A stretch of DNA of 9,734 bases from an uncultured Bacillota bacterium (GTDB lineage: Bacteria; Bacillota; Clostridia; Peptostreptococcales; Anaerovoracaceae). The position numbers and the translations under genes were made by a program. The notes below the pieces were generated by a model that was not told where the DNA came from, searched no databases, and saw only the letters and a list, made by a program, of their open reading frames with translations. The DNA lies in NCBI GenBank assembly GCA_946541435.1, contig CAMNJK010000046.1, forward strand, positions 1 to 9,734. The letters are read 5' to 3'. Numbering within the stretch: the stretch's first letter is position 1; the number at the start of each line of letters is the position of its first letter. Positions 4,246 to 9,734 of this stretch are shown here, piece after piece.

Positions 4246-7200
4246 ATTCCATTCCTCCTTCCAGGGGTACATTCACGAATCGGCGGCTCTTGAACAGGTA
4301 GAGCCATGCCTGACTCACCGGTTTTCCCACCGCTTTTTCCAGGGCCTCCCGGTAGAGGCGGACCTGGCCCGCGTAACGTTCCAGGATCACAGCCTCCGCT
4401 TCCTCATCCGGCGCCCAGCTGTTCTTATAATCGATCAGGACCACGCCCTGCTCGTCCTCAAACCAGCAGTCGATGATGCCCTGGACCACCGTGGGAACAC
4501 CGCTGATCTCCTTCTGCAGCAGGAACTCCTGCTCCCGTCTGAGAAGTAACGCTCCGGCTGCCCGGGCGCCGGTCTCCGCCCGGAAAAAGGCATCGATGTG
4601 ATCCGGCCGGACAGCCTGATATTCTTCTTCCGTCAGGATGCCCCGGGCACGGAATTCCCCGATGGCTTCCCGGATATAGGGCAGGCCCTCTTCCAGGGCC
4701 CGCCTGAAATCGATCCGCTCCATGCAGGTGTGCATGGCCGTACCGATCTCTGCGGAAGAAAGCTCCTTCTGTCCGGTTTTTTCCTCTGCGATCCGGTCCA
4801 GAGGGATCAGGTCCGCGGCCCGTGTCTCTTCGGTGTAGCTGCCGTCCTGCATCCGGTTCAGCGCGGTCACGGAGTATTTGGTCCGTACATGTTGGTCCTG
4901 TTCATAGGGATAGACAAAGGACAGGCGGCGGCCGATCTCCGCCGGATCCGGAGCCTGCGCCGGTTCGATCGGACCGTGCTCCGGTTTTTCCTCTTCCGGC
5001 ATTTCCGGCATATCGGGAACGTCAGGTACCTCAGATCCACCGGCAGGGATCCCGCCCGCGTGCATCACCAGGCGGGCGGCTGCCGGGTCTTCCCGGGCCA
5101 TGTCCCGCAGGGTCCCATAGATCATCTCCAGGAAGGATCCTCTTGCCGGAAATCCGGGGAGTTTTTCCGGATCCTTCACGGAACCGACGATGGCCAGCTT
5201 TTCCATGGGCCGGGTCAGCGCCACGTACAGGATGCGCACTTCTTCCTCCAGGTTCTCCCGGGTCTTTCTGCCGGCGATGGCTTTCTGCAGAATGGTCTTC
5301 CGCTCCCAGTGGAGGTCCCGGTGGACCTCAGGCAGCCCGATGGCAAAGCCTTTGTGCATGGCGGGAGCACGGCCCTCCGATGAGGACGTGATCTTCCTGC
5401 CTGCGCCGGCAAGGATCACCACAGGAAACTCCAGGCCCTTGCTCTTGTGGACGGTCATGACATGGACCACGTCCCTGCCCTCCGCCACCAGAGATGCCTC
5501 GCTGACCTTCTGACGGTTCTTCTTCATAGCCTCCACATAGGCCAGGAAACCGTAGAGGCCCATGTGGCTGGAGCTCTCGTAGGACGCGGCCTTCTCCAGC
5601 AGAAGCCGGAGATTGGCCGTCCGACGGTCGCCGGCCGGCAGTCCGCTGCAGTAGTCATAATATCCTGTATCGTATAATACGCAGCGAAGGAGCTCCTCCA
5701 GAGGCACGGTCCTGCCGATCTCCTTCCAGAGGGCGACCCGGGCCAGCATGGCGCTGATCTTATCCCGCAGCGCCGGATCCGAACCCCCGGTCTCATAGGC
5801 CCGAACGGCCTGGCTGTAGCTTCCTTCGCTGCATTCCATGCGGATCCTCGCCAGTTCGGGCGGCGTGAATCCGAAAACCACACTGCTCATGGCGGAGATC
5901 AGCGGTACGTCCTGCCGCAGATTGCTGATGATCTTCAGCAGATTCAGGAAGACCTGGATCTCCACCGTTTCATAGTAGCCTCCCGCGGTTTCTCCAAAGG
6001 CGGGAATGCCTTCATTGTTCAGATACCGTTCGATCTCAGGGATCAGTTTGCCGCCCCGGGAAAGCACGGCGATGTCTCCGTAGCTGATGGGCCGGACACT
6101 GCCGTCACGGCCTGTGATGGGCTGTCCGATGGTCTCCCGGATGATGTCCGCGATCACCTGCTGCTCCGTCAGCTCCTCCAGCACTTCATCACGGTCTGTC
6201 TCTTCTTCCGATTCATCATCCCGGTTCGTCAGGATGTGCAGGCTCACGGGATAGCCGGCGGAGGGCTCCTCCTCCGGACCGTTCAGCCGGGCGTCTTCAT
6301 CATAGCCTTCCATGAGTCCCTCGAAGATCCTGTTGACCGCCTGCCGGATGGTTTTCCTGCTGCGGAAATTGCTGTTCAGGTCGATCCGCATGGAATGCTC
6401 ATCCGCCCCGCTCCGATATGCGCGGTAGCGTTCATAGAAGATCTCCGGCTCTGCCAGCCGGAACTTATAGATGCTCTGTTTGACATCGCCCACCATGAAC
6501 AGGTTGTCTTCCCGGGCAATGCGGCTGATGATCTCTTCCTGCAGCAGGTTGCTGTCCTGGTATTCATCGATGAAGATGTACTCAAACCGGTCGCGATATT
6601 CCGCGGCGGCCTGGGGATCCTCCAGGATCCGGATGGCAACGTGCATGCAGTCATCGAAGTCCACCGTGCCAGCCTCCTGCTTCCGCGCCAGGTAGACCTC
6701 CTCCAGCTCCCGGAGCAGATCAACGAAATAGGCTGTGTCCGGGGCAATGCTCCGCAGGATCCGGTCGTGCTCCTCCGGCGGCAGATCAAAATAATCGTCC
6801 AGGATCTTTTTGATCCGCTTCTTTCCCCGGTCACGAAGACGTGTGACTTCCGCTTTGACTTTCTCATATTCCGGCTTTTCGGCTTTTGAGACAGACATGG
6901 TGGTGGCCTTGAATCCGGCGAGCAGTTCTCCCGCCCGGGCCAGGGCCGCAGGATCTGCATCCCCGCTGCATTCTGCCTGGACCTGCTCACAGAGGCTCTC
7001 CAGGTTTTGCACGTCTTTTCTTGCCTTGAGGAAGATGGTGCCGGTCTCCTCCCTGTCCAGGATCTCCGCCGCCGCCGCAAACCAGCGGATGGCTTCCCGC
7101 AGGGCTTCCCGGATCTCGCTCAGCAAAAACCGGCCGATCCCCAGTTCCATCAGGGGATGGTCTCCTTCCATCCGCGCCGTCCGCTCCCGGGCCCAGTCGA

Positions 7201-7774
7201 AATAATGGGGAATGCTGCGCATCTCCTGATAGACCGCCAGCAGACGTTCTTTGAGGCGGTTGTCATTCCGGTCAGCGCTGTAGCTGCGCAGAAAATCACG
7301 GAAGGCTTCCCCGTCCTCTTCAAACCGCCGTTCAAAGACCTGGTCCAGGGATTCCCGCCGCATGATATCAAGCCTTGTCTCGTCCCCGATGCTGAAGCCG
7401 GGCTGCAGGTCTGTCAGGTAGAAGAAATCCCGCATGATCCCCAGGGCAAAGGTATGGAACGTACTGATGCTGGCCTGGGGCAGAAGATCCAGCTGTTTCT
7501 GCAGGAAGTTCTGTTCCTCCCGGCTGCCGCCGGTCTCCTGCAGCCTGTCCAGTTCCGCCCGGATGGCCCGTTCCATCTTCTCTTTCATTTCAGAGGCTGC
7601 AGCGTTGGTAAAGGTGGTGATCAGGAACCGGTCGATATCCACCCGGTCCCGCAGGACCAGCTGTTTGACCCGTTCGATCATCACCGTGGTTTTTCCTGAA
7701 CCTGCCGCGGCGGATACCAGGATATTGCTGCCGCGGGTATTGATGGTCTGTTCCTGTGCCGGTGTCCAGTTCAC
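4235..7774 (-). CDS. addA: ATP-dependent helicase/nuclease subunit A (AddA)
   Basis: AddA is the helicase subunit of the AddAB (RexAB) complex. With AddB it processes double-strand DNA ends and loads recombinase, the Gram-positive counterpart of RecBCD. The 1179 residues are near the usual 1,200-1,240. UvrD-type motifs are intact: Q-motif TPAQEQ (4-9), Walker A AAAGSGKTT (22-30), Walker B FIDEYQDS (401-408), VGDVKQSIYKFR (428-439), LNSNFRS (466-472), VHVMTVHKSKGLEFPVV (770-786), ILYVALTRP (848-856). The C-terminal RecB-like nuclease has GTAMHTCMERID (1011-1022), GIIDCWFED (1099-1107), DYKNS (1115-1119) and QVRLY (1137-1141), so it should be active. A Pro/Glu-rich linker (915-946) separates the two parts. 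Start is GTG at 7772-7774 with GGGAGG 7 bases upstream, overlapping the folK stop by 4 bases. addB, usually just upstream, is absent from this window; folK is there instead. Confidence 0.96.
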   Translation of the reverse strand: MNWTPAQEQTINTRGSNILVSAAAGSGKTTVMIERVKQLVLRDRVDIDRFLITTFTNAAASEMKEKMERAIRAELDRLQETGGSREEQNFLQKQLDLLPQASISTFHTFALGIMRDFFYLTDLQPGFSIGDETRLDIMRRESLDQVFERRFEEDGEAFRDFLRSYSADRNDNRLKERLLAVYQEMRSIPHYFDWARERTARMEGDHPLMELGIGRFLLSEIREALREAIRWFAAAAEILDREETGTIFLKARKDVQNLESLCEQVQAECSGDADPAALARAGELLAGFKATTMSVSKAEKPEYEKVKAEVTRLRDRGKKRIKKILDDYFDLPPEEHDRILRSIAPDTAYFVDLLRELEEVYLARKQEAGTVDFDDCMHVAIRILEDPQAAAEYRDRFEYIFIDEYQDSNLLQEEIISRIAREDNLFMVGDVKQSIYKFRLAEPEIFYERYRAYRSGADEHSMRIDLNSNFRSRKTIRQAVNRIFEGLMEGYDEDARLNGPEEEPSAGYPVSLHILTNRDDESEEETDRDEVLEELTEQQVIADIIRETIGQPITGRDGSVRPISYGDIAVLSRGGKLIPEIERYLNNEGIPAFGETAGGYYETVEIQVFLNLLKIISNLRQDVPLISAMSSVVFGFTPPELARIRMECSEGSYSQAVRAYETGGSDPALRDKISAMLARVALWKEIGRTVPLEELLRCVLYDTGYYDYCSGLPAGDRRTANLRLLLEKAASYESSSHMGLYGFLAYVEAMKKNRQKVSEASLVAEGRDVVHVMTVHKSKGLEFPVVILAGAGRKITSSSEGRAPAMHKGFAIGLPEVHRDLHWERKTILQKAIAGRKTRENLEEEVRILYVALTRPMEKLAIVGSVKDPEKLPGFPARGSFLEMIYGTLRDMAREDPAAARLVMHAGGIPAGGSEVPDVPDMPEMPEEEKPEHGPIEPAQAPDPAEIGRRLSFVYPYEQDQHVRTKYSVTALNRMQDGSYTEETRAADLIPLDRIAEEKTGQKELSSAEIGTAMHTCMERIDFRRALEEGLPYIREAIGEFRARGILTEEEYQAVRPDHIDAFFRAETGARAAGALLLRREQEFLLQKEISGVPTVVQGIIDCWFEDEQGVVLIDYKNSWAPDEEAEAVILERYAGQVRLYREALEKAVGKPVSQAWLYLFKSRRFVNVPLEGGMEYES
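4254..4259 (-). promoter_or_regulatory. Barnase ribosome binding site embedded in the end of addA
   Basis: The minus strand reads AGGAGG, 8 bases before the barnase ATG, inside the last codons of addA. It excludes the earlier in-frame ATG (4270-4272), which lies upstream of it. Ribosomes finishing addA would pass directly over this site. Confidence 0.75.
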
Positions 7775-8280
7775 TGATCTTCCTCCCTGTCCTCCAGTTC
7801 CTTCAGAAGGGTCCGGATGGTTTTCCCGGTGCGGGGGTCCTTCAGATCCGGCGCGATCTGACAGATGGGACGCAGCACAAAATCCCGCCGCATGAAATCG
7901 ATGTGGGGAATGTGGAGATCCTCCTCATCCAGGATCCTGCTGCCATAGAAGATGATGTCCAGATCGATGGTCCTGGGGCCCCAGCGGATGATCCGCACCC
8001 GGTCCAGGTCTGCTTCGATCTCATGCAGGACATCCAGCAGCGGATAGGGTTCCAGTTCCGTTTCCAGCAGGATGGCCAGATTCAGAAAATCCGCCTGGTC
8101 GGTGTACCCATAGGCTTTGGTCTCGATGATGTCCGAAACCGCCAGGATATGCCCCGCCTTCTCCTCCATCTGATCCAGGGCTGACTGGATATAGGTCATG
8201 CGGTCGCCCATATTGGAACCGATGGCGATGACCGCGGTCTCTCTGCCCGCTGTATTCTGATTCCTAGTGTTTTCTGTCAT
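7771..8280 (-). CDS. folK: 2-amino-4-hydroxy-6-hydroxymethyldihydropteridine diphosphokinase (HPPK)
   Basis: HPPK transfers pyrophosphate from ATP to 6-hydroxymethyl-dihydropterin, giving the substrate of FolP in folate synthesis. The 169-aa protein is of normal length after a 13-residue polar N-terminal tail. It has the ATP/pterin motifs IAIGSNMGDR (18-27), IIETKAYGYTDQADFLN (51-67), the signature RWGPRTIDLDIIFY (99-112) with the magnesium-binding aspartates, and IPHIDFMRRDFVLRPI (124-139). The ATG at 8278-8280 is the first usable start after the folP stop, 35 bases away. Its ribosome site is weak: AAGGG lies 13 bases upstream and GAGA is closer. Translation may therefore depend partly on coupling or be low. 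The stop overlaps the addA GTG as GTGA. No dihydroneopterin aldolase (folB) or folE accompanies it here. Confidence 0.95.
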   Translation of the reverse strand: MTENTRNQNTAGRETAVIAIGSNMGDRMTYIQSALDQMEEKAGHILAVSDIIETKAYGYTDQADFLNLAILLETELEPYPLLDVLHEIEADLDRVRIIRWGPRTIDLDIIFYGSRILDEEDLHIPHIDFMRRDFVLRPICQIAPDLKDPRTGKTIRTLLKELEDREEDQ

Positions 8281-8315
8281 GGTATTCTCTGTGCCCTTCT
8301 TTTTTTCCGGCCTTC

Positions 8316-9167
8316 TTATCCCTTCAGCGCCTCCAGCATCCTGACGATATCGAGATTCTCCTCCACATCGTGCACCCTGGCGCAGGCGATGCCATGGGAG
8401 GCAGCATAGGCTGTGATGGCCAGGGTCCCCGGGAGGCGCCGGGCGGGATCCGCCTGCCCGAGCACATGTCCGATCAGTGACTTGCGGGATACCGCCAGCA
8501 GATGGGGGCATCCCAGATCACGGAACCTGTCGATGCTCCGCAGCAGCTGCAGATTATGGTCTGCCGTCTTCCCGAAGCCGATGCCCACGTCCGTCATGAT
8601 CTGATCTCTTCCGATGCCGCAGGAGACCGCATAGTCGATCTGCTGCCGGAGAAAATCATAGACCTCCTCCACCACATCTGTGTACTGGGGGTCCTGCTGC
8701 ATGGTGTCCGGCCGCCCTCCGGTGTGGGTCAGGACCAGGGCCGCGCCAGCCTTTGCGATGACGCCTGCCAGGTCCGGATCGAAGGTGAGCCCGGAGATAT
8801 CATTGATCATGTCCGCGCCGGCTTCCAGGGCCGCTGCGCCGGTCTCTGCCCGATAGGTATCCGCGGAGATCACCAGGTCCGGATAGGCCGCCCGAAGATC
8901 CCGGATCACCGGACAGATGCGGCGGATCTCCTCCGCGGCAGTCACCGGCGCCGCGCCGGGACGGGTGGATTCCCCGCCGATGTCCACGATCAGCGCGCCC
9001 TCCGAAATGTGCTGCGCCGCCATGCGAAAGGCTGCCCGCGCCGGGTCCTGGTCTGCTCCTGTCCGGGAGCCGGAATAAAAAGAATCGGGCGTCACGTTCA
9101 CGATGCCCATCATCTCCATGCGGGGAAAGCTTATGATCCTGTTCTCTTTTAACCGCAGTCGTTCCAT
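8316..9167 (-). CDS. folP: Dihydropteroate synthase
   Basis: FolP condenses p-aminobenzoate with dihydropterin pyrophosphate to dihydropteroate and is the sulfonamide target. The 283-aa TIM-barrel protein carries the family loops in order: GIVNVTPDSF (21-30), DIGGESTRPG (62-71), ISADTYR (100-106), INDISG (121-126), THTGGRPDTMQ (147-157), DVGIGFGKT (193-201), SRKS (227-230), RVHDV (264-268). Asn24, the GGESTRPG loop, Lys200, the SRKS lysine and the final Arg-His pair are present. Thr147 stands where many family members have Met before the pterin-loop His, a mild variation. ATG at 9165-9167 has GGAGG five bases upstream. It lies 14 bases after the 74-aa gene and precedes folK, so pterin pyrophosphorylation and condensation are encoded side by side. 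Confidence 0.96.
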   Translation of the reverse strand: MERLRLKENRIISFPRMEMMGIVNVTPDSFYSGSRTGADQDPARAAFRMAAQHISEGALIVDIGGESTRPGAAPVTAAEEIRRICPVIRDLRAAYPDLVISADTYRAETGAAALEAGADMINDISGLTFDPDLAGVIAKAGAALVLTHTGGRPDTMQQDPQYTDVVEEVYDFLRQQIDYAVSCGIGRDQIMTDVGIGFGKTADHNLQLLRSIDRFRDLGCPHLLAVSRKSLIGHVLGQADPARRLPGTLAITAYAASHGIACARVHDVEENLDIVRMLEALKG

Positions 9168-9181
9168 GGCTGCCTCCGTTC

Positions 9182-9406
9182 CTACCGCAGTCCCTTCAGG
9201 GTATTCAGCAGTTCCAGATCGGATGCCGTCACCCGGATCCCGTTTTTCCGGACTTCGCCGTCGGGATAACGGACCGCGATGGCGATCTCCATGCCCTCAC
9301 AGAATCCCTTCTGCTGGATTCCATCGATAAAGGGCTGGACTTTTGGATGGTTGGCGCGAAAGGCGTTCATGGCCTGGCGCATGTGAAACATGGATTCTAA
9401 ATTCAT
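9182..9406 (-). CDS. Small unknown protein heading the folate-addA operon (74 aa)
   Basis: I do not recognise a named family. The protein starts with an amphipathic, helix-like segment (MNLESMFHMRQAMNAFRANH, 1-20). A strand-like stretch follows (CEGMEIAIAVRYPDGEV, 36-52) and then a Leu-rich tail (DLELLNTLKGL, 63-73). There is no signal peptide, membrane segment, cysteine cluster or catalytic signature. It is not FolB, despite its place in a folate cluster. The gene looks real: GGAGG (9413-9417) lies 6 bases before the ATG, an extended -10 promoter lies just upstream, codon composition resembles its neighbours, and it ends 14 bases before folP. A small cytosolic accessory or regulatory protein is possible, but this is a guess. 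Confidence 0.75.
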   Translation of the reverse strand: MNLESMFHMRQAMNAFRANHPKVQPFIDGIQQKGFCEGMEIAIAVRYPDGEVRKNGIRVTASDLELLNTLKGLR

Positions 9407-9422
9407 ATTGTGCCTCCGGTTG

Positions 9423-9431
9423 TGTTATAAT
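9423..9431 (+). promoter_or_regulatory. Extended -10 promoter of gpmI
   Basis: TGTTATAAT is a perfect extended -10 (TATAAT at 9426-9431). The best -35 is TTCATA (9402-9407) at 18 bases, four of six matches. Predicted start is near 9438, giving a 40-base leader with GGAGG at 9464-9468. Confidence 0.7.
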
Positions 9432-9438
9432 ATTGAAT

Positions 9439-9447
9439 AGTATAACA
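9439..9447 (-). promoter_or_regulatory. Extended -10 promoter of the 74-aa/folP/folK/addA operon
   Basis: The minus strand reads TGTTATACT, an extended -10 one base different from the gpmI element on the other strand. No clear -35 is present at 16-18 bases. Predicted start is near 9432, about 26 bases before the first ATG. Polymerase bound here would cover the gpmI promoter, so the two promoters should exclude each other. Confidence 0.6.
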
Positions 9448-9477
9448 TAACCAGAATCGATACGGAGGTAAACTTGA

Positions 9478-9734
9478 ATGAAAGATTTCCATCGTCCCAC
9501 CATGCTGATGATCCTGGACGGATTCGGACAGCGTGAAGAGACCTATGGCAATGCCATTGCAGCCGCAAACAAGCCGGCGCTTGATCATATTTTTGCAATC
9601 TATCCCCGCACCACCCTCAAAGCCTGCGGCCTGGATGTGGGCCTTCCCGAGGGCCAGATGGGCAATTCCGAGGTCGGCCACCTGAACATCGGCGCCGGCC
9701 GGATCGTCTATCAGGATCTGACCCTGATCACCAA
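9478..9734 (+). CDS. gpmI: 2,3-bisphosphoglycerate-independent phosphoglycerate mutase, N-terminal part
   Basis: GpmI interconverts 3- and 2-phosphoglycerate in glycolysis using two manganese ions and a phosphoserine intermediate. The 85 residues present show [11 protein letters not shown] (7-17) with metal-binding Asp14, and [20 protein letters not shown] (55-74) with the catalytic Ser64 in GNSEVGH. ATG at 9478-9480 is preceded by GGAGG nine bases upstream (9464-9468). It is transcribed away from the folate-addA operon from an overlapping promoter. The C-terminal five-sixths lies beyond the right edge. Confidence 0.96.
   Translation, partial: MKDFHRPTMLMILDGFGQREETYGNAIAAANKPALDHIFAIYPRTTLKACGLDVGLPEGQMGNSEVGHLNIGAGRIVYQDLTLIT

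Larger units (their letters stand above)
9418..9452. repeat. 35-bp palindrome at the shared folate-operon/gpmI promoter
   Basis: The sequence is symmetric about position 9435: 15 of 17 base pairs match, with mismatches at 9422/9448 and 9430/9440. The outer ends are GGTT and AACC and the arms contain GTTATA and TATAAC. Each arm contains an extended -10, one on each strand. The structure may be a sequence-symmetric bidirectional promoter, an operator, or both. Confidence 0.7.

Noticed and set aside
3573..4301. Plus-strand open frames opposite barnase and barstar
   Set aside because: Composition is Arg/Pro/Ser-rich as expected for antisense of coding DNA. The minus-strand proteins align end to end with known families.
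4598..5391. Long plus-strand open frames opposite addA (also at 6236-6889 and 7007-7699)
   Set aside because: These are shadows of a GC-rich gene on the other strand. They lack ribosome sites and family resemblance, while addA motifs run continuously through the region.
8281..8511. N-terminal extension of folK into folP
   Set aside because: This part is an out-of-frame read of folP and contributes no HPPK sequence. The ATG at 8280 gives a normal-length enzyme.
1..9734. High visible frequency of GATC-containing words as a methylation or defence signal
   Set aside because: Ile ATC and Asp GAT codons in this GC-rich code generate GATC naturally. I did not count it against a codon-shuffled background, so I make no claim.

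Overview
The window looks like a chromosomal segment from a moderately GC-rich Clostridia, most likely Lachnospiraceae-like (inference). The basis is strong AGGAGG-type ribosome binding sites, AT-rich intergenic promoters in a GC-rich coding background, an AddA-type helicase-nuclease, a DUF5688-family gene and a clostridial-style barnase/barstar pair. Almost all of it is coding; no gap exceeds about 155 bases. I saw no tRNA, rRNA, CRISPR array, transposase or phage gene.

Layout. Left edge, minus strand: the 5' end of pyrH (UMP kinase) with its own extended -10 promoter. It is preceded by a tight two-gene unit, 5-formyltetrahydrofolate cyclo-ligase followed by larB (nickel-pincer cofactor synthesis). 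A 153-base divergent intergenic region (1605-1757) then holds a consensus promoter overlapped by a near-perfect 35-base palindrome. It drives a plus-strand DUF5688 gene of unknown function, which is followed by a small (p)ppGpp synthetase of the RelQ type with its own promoter.

From 9406 down to 3443 runs a compact minus-strand gene string: a 74-aa unknown protein, folP, folK, addA, a secreted barnase-type ribonuclease and its barstar-type inhibitor. Gaps are short or the genes overlap (folK/addA by 4 bases, addA/barnase by 11, barnase/barstar by 1), so one operon is likely. Folate synthesis, recombination repair and an RNase/inhibitor pair would then be co-transcribed. The string ends convergently against relQ, with a 7-base overlap of the two stop regions inside a hairpin.

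At the right edge gpmI (phosphoglycerate mutase) starts on the plus strand. It is divergent from the folate operon, and the two appear to share a 35-base palindrome carrying one extended -10 on each strand.

The genes are mostly known families. The parts most worth a second look are the two palindromic control regions, the addA-coupled barnase/barstar module, the DUF5688 gene and the 74-aa protein. I did not find clear evidence of a wholly new multi-gene system.
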